This document shows positions 33,619 through 41,612 of a DNA stretch of 48,892 nt, in pieces (position 1 is the first letter of the stretch; each line of letters begins with the position of its first letter). The stretch is taken from the NCBI RefSeq assembly GCF_019039035.1, contig NZ_JAHNZT010000047.1:1-48892 (forward strand), in the 5' to 3' direction. The translations under genes were made by a program, and so were the position numbers. The stretch comes from Citreicoccus inhibens. Its GTDB lineage: Bacteria > Myxococcota > Myxococcia > Myxococcales > Myxococcaceae. The notes below the pieces were generated by a model, which saw only the letters and a list, made by a program, of their open reading frames with translations, was not told the DNA's origin and made no database searches.

Positions 33619-35490
33619 ATGACGCGCTCGACTGACGGCGACCTCCAGATCGACTCGGTCCTCCGGAACACCTACAAAGTCATCTCCGTGTTGGGGCGCG
33701 GGGGCATGGGCTCGGTGTTCCTGGCGCAGCACCTGCGGCTTCCCGGCAAACAGGTGGCCGTCAAGGTTCTGCGGACCAGCGAGAACCTGAGCCCCGAGAT
33801 TCACGCCCGCTTCCGCCGCGAAGCGGAGATCGCCTCGCGGCTCGGACACCCCAACATCGTCGAGGTGCTCGACTTCGACGCGCTCGAGGATGGCAGCCCG
33901 TTCCTGGTGCTCGAGTACCTGCGCGGCGAGAGCCTCGCGGATCGCCTGCGCCGGGGCCGCTTGTCGCTCGACGAGACCGTCTCCTTCGTGCGGCAGATGG
34001 GCTCGGCGCTGCAGACCGCGCACCGCGCCGGCGTCGTGCACCGGGACTTGAAGCCCGCCAACGTGTTCCTCGTCCCCACCGACTCGGGGGGCGTGGTGGG
34101 CGAGCGCGTGAAGCTGCTCGACTTCGGCATCTCGAAGGTCATGTCCTCGGACACCCTCCAGACCCAGGAGGCGGTGCTCATCGGGACGCCGCAGTACATG
34201 TCGCCCGAGCAGGCCCAGGGGCGCAATCGGCAGATCGACGCGCGCACCGACCTGTTCGCCCTCGGCGGCATCGTCTTCGAGATGCTCGCGGGCATGACGC
34301 CCTTCGGCGGCGGCTCACTCGCGGAGCTCATCTACCGCATCGTCCACGAACCGCCGCTCTCGCTCGCCACGCTCGTCCCGGGCACGCCCCCCAGCGTCGT
34401 CGCCGCGGTGGAGCGGGCCCTGGCCAAGAACCCGGACGAGCGCTTCCAGGACATCGGCGCGTTCGTGTCGGCCCTCACCGGCACCCCGCTCCAGTCCCTG
34501 CCGCCCTCCGCCGCGGTCCTGGAGGCGATGAGCGCGGCGCGCCCCAGCCCCTCGGGCATCGCCCTCCCGTCGGATGATCCCCCCTCGTTGTCAGGGACGA
34601 TCGCCCCCGGGAGCCAGTCCTCCGCCCGCCCGCCGCCCAATACGGCACGGTTCGGCCCCCAGCCCTCCGCCCCCGCCAGCTCCGGGACCATGGGCTTTGG
34701 CGCGGCGCCAGCAGCCCAGGCCGCGCCATCCCCCGCGCCCGATGACACCTTCGGGCTGGGGGCGACCATGGCCTCCCAGCAGGCTCCGGTGCCGCCCCCC
34801 GTCGCGGCCACCGCCCTCCCCGCCTCGCTCGCGGCCAGCCCCGTGCCGCCCGTGACGGGCCCCGCCTCTCTCCACGCGCAGCCCGCGCTGGCCGTGCCCG
34901 CTGCGAGCACTCCGCCCCCGACGAAGTCGAAGCTCCCGGTGGTGGCCGCGGCGACTGCCCTCCTCGTAGGTGCGGCGGGGCTCGGCTGGTGGCTGCGCCC
35001 CACCCCGCCGTCCCAGGTCTCGCCGCCCGAGCCGTCCCCCACCGTCGCGGAGCGCCCGTCCACGCCGCCCCCGCCCACGCACGTCGCGCCCCCGCCCGCC
35101 CAGGTGCCCACTCGCGTCGAGCCCCCGCCGACCGCGAACCCGACGCCCGCGCCGACTCCCGAGGTCACCCCGCGCGACGCGAAGCCCCCACCGTCACAGG
35201 TAAAGCCTGTCATCGCCCGGCCCGTGGTCGCCGAGAAGATTCCCGACGAGGTCCGAATCATTCTCCAAGAAGGTGAGCGGGCTTTGGAAAAGGGAGACGC
35301 GCGCGAAGCCATACGTCAGGCGCAATTGAGCCAGCGCACGAAAATCACCGCCGCATCGTATTCGTTGCTCACGCGTGCATACTGCAAGGGAATGGATCTC
35401 GCGGGAGCCAAGCCCAATCGAAAGAAGGTCGCGCCGGCCGAGGCAGACCGAGTAGATCGCTACTGCAAGCTGCATGGGATTGAGTTCTGA
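33619..35490 (+). CDS. Hanks-type Ser/Thr protein kinase with periplasmic C-terminal domain
   Basis: 623 residues. The kinase domain (about 19-290) is complete: P-loop GRGGMGSV, catalytic lysine K49 in VAVKVL, HRDLKPAN (D143), DFG (168-170), GTPQYMSPEQ and DARTDLFALGGIVFEML. A long Pro/Ala/Ser linker (290-437) leads to a single transmembrane helix (about 438-458), a second Pro-rich stalk with many PPP runs (about 460-545), and a small C-terminal helical domain (about 548-623) that looks TPR-like (ILQEGERALEKGDAREAIRQA). The tail is predicted to be periplasmic and could be a sensor. Codon use in the last 250 bp is visibly less GC-rich than in the rest of the gene. The ribosome site at the ATG is poorly spaced. 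Confidence 0.93.
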   Translation: MTRSTDGDLQIDSVLRNTYKVISVLGRGGMGSVFLAQHLRLPGKQVAVKVLRTSENLSPEIHARFRREAEIASRLGHPNIVEVLDFDALEDGSPFLVLEYLRGESLADRLRRGRLSLDETVSFVRQMGSALQTAHRAGVVHRDLKPANVFLVPTDSGGVVGERVKLLDFGISKVMSSDTLQTQEAVLIGTPQYMSPEQAQGRNRQIDARTDLFALGGIVFEMLAGMTPFGGGSLAELIYRIVHEPPLSLATLVPGTPPSVVAAVERALAKNPDERFQDIGAFVSALTGTPLQSLPPSAAVLEAMSAARPSPSGIALPSDDPPSLSGTIAPGSQSSARPPPNTARFGPQPSAPASSGTMGFGAAPAAQAAPSPAPDDTFGLGATMASQQAPVPPPVAATALPASLAASPVPPVTGPASLHAQPALAVPAASTPPPTKSKLPVVAAATALLVGAAGLGWWLRPTPPSQVSPPEPSPTVAERPSTPPPPTHVAPPPAQVPTRVEPPPTANPTPAPTPEVTPRDAKPPPSQVKPVIARPVVAEKIPDEVRIILQEGERALEKGDAREAIRQAQLSQRTKITAASYSLLTRAYCKGMDLAGAKPNRKKVAPAEADRVDRYCKLHGIEF

Positions 35491-35496
35491 CATGCC

Positions 35497-35542
35497 GGGT
35501 CGCAGGTCCGGAGGAGAGCCTCTCCGCGCGAGACAGCGACCC
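35497..35542. promoter_or_regulatory. Nested inverted repeat between kinase and downstream gene
   Basis: Outer arms GGGTCGC (35497-35503) / GCGACCC (35536-35542) enclose an inner GGAGA / TCTCC hairpin (35513-35525). It lies between the kinase stop (35490) and the next start at 35560 and may terminate the first transcript or attenuate the second. Confidence 0.4.
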
Positions 35543-35559
35543 ATGGGAAGGAGACGCGC

Positions 35560-36375
35560 TTGAGAAACATCCTGGCAATCATTGTCACCGTGGCCACGCT
35601 GGGTGCGGTACCCGCGCTGGCGGGTGCGCCGGTCGAGGCAGGCAAGGTGTATGTCGGCTCGGAGGGCGCCGCCGTCACGGTGGTCCCGCTCACCCCGCGC
35701 GAGGCCAAGAAGTACCTCGTGCGCGTGGAGGGCACGGGCTCGGAGTTCGACGGGCTGGTGCTGCCTGCCACCGTCAACGACTGGAGCAGCCGGTCGTCGG
35801 TGCGGATGAACTACGTCACGCAGTACCACGGCCGTGACTACGCGGTCGTCGTCGTGTCCGGCTCCAGCACCGAGCTGTACGTGCCGGGCCGCCACAGCAA
35901 CGGCATCAGCGTCCAGTACGACGCGAAGCGCACCGAGTCGCTCAAGTCCGACGACGTCCACTCGCAGTTCCAGAAGCTGGAGAAGGCCGGCACGCTCGCC
36001 AAGCTGATGGCGTTCGATCGCAAGGCGGAGATGACGCGCCACGATGGCGAGTACGCCGAGAAGCTCAAGGCGATGAACACGTCCTGCGGCACGCAGGTGG
36101 CGGGCACGCTCGACTGGACCACGGTGTCCGACGAGCTCATCAAGGAGTACAGCATCTCCGGCTTCTGTGAGGCGCCGCTGGCCTCGCTGCGCGCCCTCTG
36201 CGACATCTCCGAGGAGGCTCGGCGCACCGTGAAGGCGAAGGTGAAGCAGGTCGACTGCCGGTTCGGCGCCAGCGTGGATCCGAAGCTCGCGGCGGATCAC
36301 GTCATCTGGACGACGGCCAAGGACGCCTCGAACCAGGAAGAGTTCGCCACCCGCTTCTTCAAGCAGAACCTGTGA
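35560..36375 (+). CDS. Secreted protein of unknown function
   Basis: 271 residues starting (TTG) RNILAIIVTVATLGAVPALAGA, a Sec signal peptide. The mature domain opens with a beta-rich part (about 25-115) containing VYVGSEGAAVTVVPL and RDYAVVVVSGSSTELYVPG, followed by a charged helical part with two Cys-containing segments (NTSCGTQ, ISGFCEAPLASLRALCDIS, VDCRFG) that could form disulfides. The TTG is preceded by AAGGAG six bases upstream, an excellent site. It lies 69 bp after the kinase and 14 bp before another secreted-protein gene, forming a likely kinase-linked cluster. I do not recognise the family. Confidence 0.75.
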   Translation: MRNILAIIVTVATLGAVPALAGAPVEAGKVYVGSEGAAVTVVPLTPREAKKYLVRVEGTGSEFDGLVLPATVNDWSSRSSVRMNYVTQYHGRDYAVVVVSGSSTELYVPGRHSNGISVQYDAKRTESLKSDDVHSQFQKLEKAGTLAKLMAFDRKAEMTRHDGEYAEKLKAMNTSCGTQVAGTLDWTTVSDELIKEYSISGFCEAPLASLRALCDISEEARRTVKAKVKQVDCRFGASVDPKLAADHVIWTTAKDASNQEEFATRFFKQNL

Positions 36376-36389
36376 GCCGGAGCCACCCC

Positions 36390-37211
36390 ATGACCTTCAA
36401 GCGATTCCTCACCGCGGCGGCCCTCCTCGTCACCGGCACCTCCCAGGCCGTGGAGCCCCCCTGGGGCAAGGAAGAGAACCTGGGGCAGCGCATGGCCCTG
36501 GAGGCCACGTCCCTCTGCACCGACGGCAAGGGCCACTACGTCGCCATCGCCCCCATGTCCGAGGAGGGCAAGTACGACTTCCAGCTGTACTACGGCGACG
36601 GCAAGCAGTTCGTCGAGGTGGCCCCGCCCGAGGGCTACACCTCCGCGACGACCTTCCTGGAGCCGCGCTTCTTCAACAAGGGCGCCAACCCCAACTTCCG
36701 CGGCATGGACATGCGGGTGTACTCGTCCGTGGATCTGAAGGCGAAGGAGCAGAAGTGCTCCCTGCGCTGTGGCGACCGCGAGGTGCCCCTGAAGTGGGTG
36801 GCCGGGGAGCAGGCGCGTGAGCTGCTGCGCAAGGCGGCCTTCGCGCCGAACCCGCAGAAGTACGTGCCCTACGCGCTGCTGCGCGACACGCAGGGCAACT
36901 ACTACTTCGTGGACCGGGGCTTCCTGCCCTCCGAGGCCAAGAGCTTCCGCGTCTTCATCGGCCCCCGAGGGGACTTGAAGCCGCAGAAGATGACCAACGT
37001 GGTGTCCGACTCCGAAGGAGAGATCTTCTCCACGAAGAAGGGCGAGCTGCGGCTCGTGTTGGACAAGCAGAAGTCGCCCGTGTGGATCGCCAGCTCGAAG
37101 AAGACGCTGGAGCTGCGCGTGGTCCCCGTCGAGGAGAACCTCCCGCTCGTCTACAACGAGCTGGGTGTCTACACGGGGGTGCGCCTGGGCACGCCCTGCG
37201 ACGACCAGTAG
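36390..37211 (+). CDS. Secreted protein of unknown function
   Basis: 273 residues starting MTFKRFLTAAALLVTGTSQAVEPP, a signal peptide. The mature protein is rich in Tyr, Lys and Glu and beta-strand-like, with one Cys pair (KCSLRCGDRE) and a segment PFLP-like around NYYFVDRGFLPSEAKSF. No family recognised. The ATG at 36390 has GGAG seven bases upstream; a GTG at 36372 would overlap the previous gene but give a poor signal. Probably co-transcribed with 35560-36375. It is convergent with the KASIII-like gene, 12 bp apart. Confidence 0.75.
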   Translation: MTFKRFLTAAALLVTGTSQAVEPPWGKEENLGQRMALEATSLCTDGKGHYVAIAPMSEEGKYDFQLYYGDGKQFVEVAPPEGYTSATTFLEPRFFNKGANPNFRGMDMRVYSSVDLKAKEQKCSLRCGDREVPLKWVAGEQARELLRKAAFAPNPQKYVPYALLRDTQGNYYFVDRGFLPSEAKSFRVFIGPRGDLKPQKMTNVVSDSEGEIFSTKKGELRLVLDKQKSPVWIASSKKTLELRVVPVEENLPLVYNELGVYTGVRLGTPCDDQ

Positions 37212-37223
37212 TCCGGTCTTCGC

Positions 37224-38186
37224 CTAGACGCGCACCAGCAACGCGAGCTGGTGCGCGCCTATCCCCAGCCCCACCATCACCAACCAGCGTGTGCGCAGCT
37301 CCCGCTGGAAGCGCGCCAGCGTCACGGGGATGGAGGCAATCACCATGTTGCCGTAGTCCTCGTAGGTATCCAGGTACTCGCGCGGGCGAATCTCCTGGGC
37401 CCAGTGGTCCATCAGCTTGCGCGTGGCCTGGTGCGCGATGAGCGTCACGTCCTCGCCCCGGAGCCCGTGCCTGGCGAGCAGCCGCGCCACCAGCCGCGGC
37501 GGGCCGTCCATCCCTGACTTCAAGAAGGCCTGGATGCCCGCCACCGGGTCGATGCCGTAGGTGGGCTGCTCCAGCCCGTTCTCGGCGCGGCGGCGCATCG
37601 TCATGGCGCCGTACTCGTTGCTGAAGGTGTCCGCCGCGTAGTCCACCAGGACGAGCCGCTCGCCCGGCCCGACCACGGCCGCGCCCGCCGCATCGCCAAT
37701 GCCAATGGCGTGGCCCTGGCTGTAGTCCACGTTGCGCGTCCACCCCGCCCCGGCCACCACCAGCGCGCGCTGCAAGGCCCCCGCGCGAATGCCCTCCCAG
37801 GCCAGCACCACGCCCATGAGGAAGTTGCCGAAGTCCGCCTGCACCGGGACGACCATCACGTCCTGGCCGAGCCCCAGGTCGCGGTGCACCTCGTACATCG
37901 CGTTGGGCGTGACGAAGTCGGAGACGGACACGTAGCCATACAGCCGCTGCACGTCCTGCGTGCCCAAGCCGGCGTCTCGGAGGGCCGCGCGCCCTGCCTC
38001 GGCGGTGAGGGCACTCAGCGACTCGCCGGGCGCGAGCACGCGCCGCTCGCGGTTGCCGTAGAAGAGCGCCTGCTCACCCGCGCCCGCGGCCTTGCGGAGG
38101 GGCTCGAAAACGGGATCGTCGTTGAGGCGAACCTGCGCGGGCAGCGCGGCTCCCGTCCCAATCAGCGCGATGGAGGGCGCGTCCAC
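37224..38186 (-). CDS. KASIII/FabH-like protein lacking the catalytic cysteine
   Basis: 320 residues with the thiolase fold layout of 3-oxoacyl-ACP synthase III: IGTGAALPAQ at the N-terminus, the HQATRKLMD histidine motif and the YGNMVIASIP asparagine motif near the end. At the position of the FabH cysteine (AACAGF) the sequence is QADFGNF, so the nucleophile is missing (confirmed in the codons). The histidine and asparagine are kept. It may act as an acyltransferase without a cysteine, as some KASIII-like enzymes of secondary metabolism do, or be a scaffold. The GTG start lies 13 bp after the upstream TPP-enzyme stop, so the two form an operon. Transcription order is TPP enzyme, then this gene. 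Confidence 0.8.
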   Translation of the reverse strand: MDAPSIALIGTGAALPAQVRLNDDPVFEPLRKAAGAGEQALFYGNRERRVLAPGESLSALTAEAGRAALRDAGLGTQDVQRLYGYVSVSDFVTPNAMYEVHRDLGLGQDVMVVPVQADFGNFLMGVVLAWEGIRAGALQRALVVAGAGWTRNVDYSQGHAIGIGDAAGAAVVGPGERLVLVDYAADTFSNEYGAMTMRRRAENGLEQPTYGIDPVAGIQAFLKSGMDGPPRLVARLLARHGLRGEDVTLIAHQATRKLMDHWAQEIRPREYLDTYEDYGNMVIASIPVTLARFQRELRTRWLVMVGLGIGAHQLALLVRV

Positions 38187-38199
38187 GGGCGCGCCTCGC

Positions 38200-40119
38200 C
38201 TAGCGTCCGTCGGCGGCGACGGCGGCGAAGCGCTCTCCGAACGGAGGAACCTCGCGGTAGTCGACGTGCGCGATGATGACCTGCGGCTGGCGATCCGCGT
38301 CCGCGCGGCGCAGCACCTCGGGCATCAGCGCGCTGAGCTGGCCGGGGCCCTTCACCGTGTGCGCCCGAGCGCCGAGCGACATGGAGAAGGCCTCCAGGTC
38401 CGGGTTGCCCAGACCGTAGAACTCGTCCTCCAGCGGGTAGCTGCTGTCCTGGGCGCGCTCGCCGTGGTTCACCATGCCCAGGAAGTTGTCGTTGAGCACC
38501 AACGTCACGGTGCCCACCCGGTGGCGGGCCGCGGTCAGAAGCTCCGTGCCGTTCATCAGGAACGCGCCGTCGCCGGTGAACGCCACCGCCGCGCGCTCCG
38601 GCCGGCCCACCTTGCCGCCGATGACGGCGCCGCAGGACCAGCCCATGGACGACAGGCCGCAGGGGAAGAAGATGCGCGTGGGCGCGGACACGTGCAGGCA
38701 GTGCGTCGCCCAGCCCGTGCAGTTGCCCATGTCGATGTACAGGTCCATGTCCGGGCGCAGCTGCGCGTCCAGCTCGGCCATGAGGTGCTGCGGCTTCACC
38801 GAGCCCTCGGACTGGGGCGCGCGCGGCACCAGGGGCTGATCCACCAGCGCCATCACCTGCGCCCACCGCTCGCGCACGCGCGCGCCGCTGGAGGGGCCAA
38901 TCATCTGCCCCAGCTCGCTCAAACCCGCCATCACCGAGCCCACGTCCGCGACGATGGGCAGGCGAACCGGGAGGAACTGGCCGATGTTCGCCGCGTTGAC
39001 GTCCACCTGGATGACGTTGCGCACGGCCTGGAAGTGCTTGTGGAAGCTGCGCGTGGCCCACTCGCCCAACCGGCTGCCGAGCACCACCAACACATCCACG
39101 CCCTCGCGCAGGTACGCCTCGGCGCGCTTGCTGCCACACAGGCCCAGCACGCCCAGCGACAGCGGATCGCGCTCGGAGAACAGGCCCTTGCCGCGGAGGC
39201 TGGTTGCCACCGGGATGCCGTGCTGGGTGACGAAGGCGCTGAAGGCCTCGCCCTGCGTGGCCATGGCCTCACGCGCCCCCGAGCCCAGGAAGATGAGCGG
39301 GCGGCGCGCGGTGCGCAGCATGGAGAAGGCCGCGCGCAGGTCCTCGAAGGGCGCCGCGGGCGGGCGGGCACGGAAGGTGCCGCGCGTGGTGGGCAGCGTG
39401 ACGCGCTCGATGCGCTGGCGCGCGATGTTCGAGGGGATGCTCAGGTGCGCGGCGCCGCCCGGAAGTCCCTGCGCGGTGCGCAGCGCGCGCGCCAGCAGCC
39501 GAGGGAAGCTCTGCGCATCCACGATGCCCGTGGACGCGGCGCACGAGTTGCGGAACACCTCCACCGTGTTCACGCCGTGCGTGCCATTGCTCTCCTGGAT
39601 GGCGGACATGCCGAAGCGATCCGTCGCCACCTGGCCGGAGATGGCCAGCAAGGGGACCTGATCCAGGTTCGCGGACGCCACGCCCGTCAGCGCGTTGGTG
39701 GCGCCCGGCCCCGCCGTCACCATACACACGCCCAGCTTGCCCGTGGCGCGCGCGTAGCCGTCCGCCATGAACGCCGCGCCCCCCTCGTGCGACGCGATGA
39801 TGAAGCGGATGGACGGGTGCTTGCGCATCCCCTGCTGGAACGGCGCGATGTTGCCGCCCGGAACGCCGAACACCGCGTCCACTTCCTCGCTCTCGAGGTG
39901 CGCCAGCACGCAGTCCGCGACCGTGAGGTCCTCCACCGTCTGATAGCCACGCGCGTGCTGCTCGCCGTACATCGGCAGCGGCTCGGGCGGATGCATGGGA
40001 CGCGCTTCACTCACCGCCGGAACCGCCACATCACCTCGCAGGACTTCCATCGCTCCGTCGTGAGACATGCTCGGCGCGGAGGTCGGGGCGTGGAATTCAA
40101 TGAGCGAGCGAGTGGGCAT
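38200..40119 (-). CDS. Acetolactate-synthase-like TPP-dependent enzyme
   Basis: 639 residues with the three-domain TPP-enzyme layout. The catalytic glutamate is in SHEGGAAFMADGYARATG, the FAD/central domain includes RGKGLFSERDPLSLGVLG, and the TPP/Mg motif is GDGAFLMNGTELLTAARHRVGTVTLVLNDN. Classical acetolactate synthase condenses two pyruvates or pyruvate with 2-oxobutyrate; the substrate here is unknown. About 60 residues precede the usual start and are Pro/Ala-rich. I chose the ATG at 40119 (GGAG ten bases upstream); a GTG at 40191 has no site. No small regulatory subunit (ilvN) or other branched-chain gene is nearby, so a specialised carboligase role seems more likely than isoleucine/valine synthesis. 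Confidence 0.85.
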   Translation of the reverse strand: MPTRSLIEFHAPTSAPSMSHDGAMEVLRGDVAVPAVSEARPMHPPEPLPMYGEQHARGYQTVEDLTVADCVLAHLESEEVDAVFGVPGGNIAPFQQGMRKHPSIRFIIASHEGGAAFMADGYARATGKLGVCMVTAGPGATNALTGVASANLDQVPLLAISGQVATDRFGMSAIQESNGTHGVNTVEVFRNSCAASTGIVDAQSFPRLLARALRTAQGLPGGAAHLSIPSNIARQRIERVTLPTTRGTFRARPPAAPFEDLRAAFSMLRTARRPLIFLGSGAREAMATQGEAFSAFVTQHGIPVATSLRGKGLFSERDPLSLGVLGLCGSKRAEAYLREGVDVLVVLGSRLGEWATRSFHKHFQAVRNVIQVDVNAANIGQFLPVRLPIVADVGSVMAGLSELGQMIGPSSGARVRERWAQVMALVDQPLVPRAPQSEGSVKPQHLMAELDAQLRPDMDLYIDMGNCTGWATHCLHVSAPTRIFFPCGLSSMGWSCGAVIGGKVGRPERAAVAFTGDGAFLMNGTELLTAARHRVGTVTLVLNDNFLGMVNHGERAQDSSYPLEDEFYGLGNPDLEAFSMSLGARAHTVKGPGQLSALMPEVLRRADADRQPQVIIAHVDYREVPPFGERFAAVAADGR

Positions 40120-40334
40120 CGGCCTGCGTCTCCGTTCATCCAGCTCTGGCGATTCACTCCCTGTGCTGTCCAGGGGTCGGGAGTGCGTCACCCGGGTCGG
40201 GGAAACCCGGTTGTTTGAATCGGCGTTGCGTGGATACTGGAAAGTTTCAGTCGCTTAGTAGCCGAACAGCCCCGGATTGGGAAGTAAAAAACTTGGAAAT
40301 CCGATTGGAGCCGCAGAGCCGAGAAGTACTGGCG

Positions 40335-40364
40335 TTGATCCCATCCCATCCCGCTGGGTTAGCA
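40335..40364 (+). promoter_or_regulatory. Putative sigma-70-like promoter of the STAS-like gene
   Basis: TTGATC (40335-40340) and TTAGCA (40359-40364) with an 18-bp spacer; the predicted start near 40372 would give a leader of about 60 nt. Confidence 0.35.
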
Positions 40365-40373
40365 TTCGAGACA

Positions 40374-40395
40374 CTCGTACGCCCTCGAGTACGAG
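40374..40395 (+). promoter_or_regulatory. Perfect 7-bp inverted repeat, candidate operator
   Basis: CTCGTAC (40374-40380) and GTACGAG (40389-40395) separated by eight bases, located just downstream of the predicted start point and 39 bp upstream of the ATG. The geometry fits a repressor site or a leader hairpin. Confidence 0.45.
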
Positions 40396-40434
40396 CATTC
40401 AGGCGTCGAGGGTCACATCACGTGGGGGTTGGAG

Positions 40435-40848
40435 ATGGCTGAAAATCTGCGAACGGAGTACGGGTTTCGAGCAAACGCGACGGGCTACATCACCCCGGCC
40501 GAGGCGAACGCCTGGTTCGATGATCTTCGCGCCAAGGTGGCGATCAAGAAGGGGCGTGCATTCGGGCTGATGGTGGACATCCGCGGTCAGAAGGCGAATC
40601 CGCCGGAGACCCAGGAGATCATCAAGCAGGCCATGGGGTGGTTGCGGCAGAACGGCATGGTCCGCTCGACGGTGGTGCTCGACAGCGCCGTGGCTCGCCT
40701 GATGATGGTGCGCATGGCGAAGCAGAGCGGCGTCTACCAGTGGGAGCGCTACCTCGACGCGTCCAAGGACTCGGACTGGGAGACCAAGGCGATTGATTGG
40801 ATCGTCCATGGCCACGAGCCCAGCAAGGAAGAGGACGCCGCGGCGTAG
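40435..40848 (+). CDS. SpoIIAA/STAS-like small protein
   Basis: 137 residues, cytoplasmic. The fold looks like the SpoIIAA-like/STAS alpha-beta domain: an N-terminal strand (LRTEYGFRANATGYIT), helix (PAEANAWFDDLRAKV), strand (AFGLMVDIRG), helix (QEIIKQAMGWLRQNGM), strand (RSTVVLDSAV), helix (ARLMMVRMAKQSG) and a final helix. Such proteins can bind lipids or act as anti-sigma-type switches, but I see no phospho-serine motif and assign no role. The ATG at 40435 follows GTGGGGG seven bases upstream. It is monocistronic: a strong terminator follows. Confidence 0.68.
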   Translation: MAENLRTEYGFRANATGYITPAEANAWFDDLRAKVAIKKGRAFGLMVDIRGQKANPPETQEIIKQAMGWLRQNGMVRSTVVLDSAVARLMMVRMAKQSGVYQWERYLDASKDSDWETKAIDWIVHGHEPSKEEDAAA

Positions 40849-40864
40849 GCGCACGCCCCCAGCA

Positions 40865-40890
40865 CTGCCCCGCGTTCATGCGCGGGGCAG
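40865..40890. terminator. Strong bidirectional terminator
   Basis: Ten-base perfect arms CTGCCCCGCG (40865-40874) / CGCGGGGCAG (40881-40890) with loop TTCATG, between the convergent stops at 40848 and 40916. Confidence 0.7.
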
Positions 40891-40915
40891 CAGACGCGAG
40901 GTGGAGGGCCGAGCA

Positions 40916-41494
40916 TCACGTGTGGGAGTAGCCTCGTCGCCACTCCCCCTCGAGTAGCGCGAGCAAGGTGGTGTCCCCGAACCCTTCGGGTTCCGCCACG
41001 TGATGCTCCCTGAGCACTCCCTCCACCTGAAAGCCGGCCCTGAGCAGCACCCGCAGCGAGGCGCCATTGCGTGAGTCCACGCGCGCCTCCAGCCGGTGCA
41101 AGCCCATCCGCCCGAAGCCGAAGTGGAGCAGCGCGGGGAACAGCTCCTTCATCACGCCCTGCCCCCACAGTTCCCGCGCCACCACGTAGCCCACCTCGGC
41201 GCGGCGATCCCGCTGGCTCCACGAGAAGATGCCGACATAGCCCGCTGGCGCCGCGTCCGCGTGCGCGCAGAGGACCCAGCGCATCCCCTCCCCTCGCCGC
41301 ACCGCCTCCAGGTCGCGCGCGAGCTTCTCGCGCATCTGCTCCGTCCGGTGGATGAGGCGAAACCCCAGGTAGCGCCCGACCTCGGGGTCGCCGTAGATGG
41401 CCGCGAGGGCCTCGGCGTCCTCCAGGTCCGGCGCGCGCAGGCGCAGGCGCTCGGTGCGCAGCTCGGGAATGGGCTCCAGGGGACGGGGCTGCAT
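40916..41494 (-). CDS. RimJ/RimL-type GNAT acetyltransferase
   Basis: 192 residues. The typical opening TERLRLRAPDLEDAEALAAIYGDPEV is followed by motif A (VGYVVARELWGQGVMKELFPALLHFGF) and the closing LHRLEARVDSRNGASLRVLLRAGF. The length and the pattern match acetyltransferases of protein N-termini or small molecules (RimJ/RimL/Acetyltransf_3). The substrate is not predictable. The gene follows the export operon on the same strand after a 118-bp gap with hairpins, so it is probably a separate transcription unit. The ATG has GAGG five bases upstream. Confidence 0.85.
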   Translation of the reverse strand: MQPRPLEPIPELRTERLRLRAPDLEDAEALAAIYGDPEVGRYLGFRLIHRTEQMREKLARDLEAVRRGEGMRWVLCAHADAAPAGYVGIFSWSQRDRRAEVGYVVARELWGQGVMKELFPALLHFGFGRMGLHRLEARVDSRNGASLRVLLRAGFQVEGVLREHHVAEPEGFGDTTLLALLEGEWRRGYSHT

Positions 41495-41552
41495 GGGGGC
41501 CTCGGCGGCGGGAGACGACCCGCCAATGTAGCCCCCGCGCCCGCGCGGAGAA

Positions 41553-41604
41553 GGTGCCCCTGGGAACGGGGCGCCCAGTGCTCAACGCCTGGGCCCGAGG
41601 GCCC
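41553..41604 (-). terminator. Possible terminator of the export operon
   Basis: Two hairpins lie between the last permease stop (41613) and the GNAT gene: GGGCC-CTCG-GGCCC next to the stop, and GGTGCCCC (41553-41560) / GGGGCGCC (41568-41575) with one G-T pair. No U-tract. Confidence 0.35.
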
Positions 41605-41612
41605 GGCGCGGC

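Larger units (their letters stand above)
40120..40434. other. 315-bp divergent intergenic region
   Basis: Noticeably lower GC than the genes around it. On the plus strand it has TTGATC-N18-TTAGCA (40335-40364) followed by a perfect inverted repeat. On the minus strand I see no clear promoter for the TPP-enzyme gene. No ORF in it looks coding. Confidence 0.6.
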
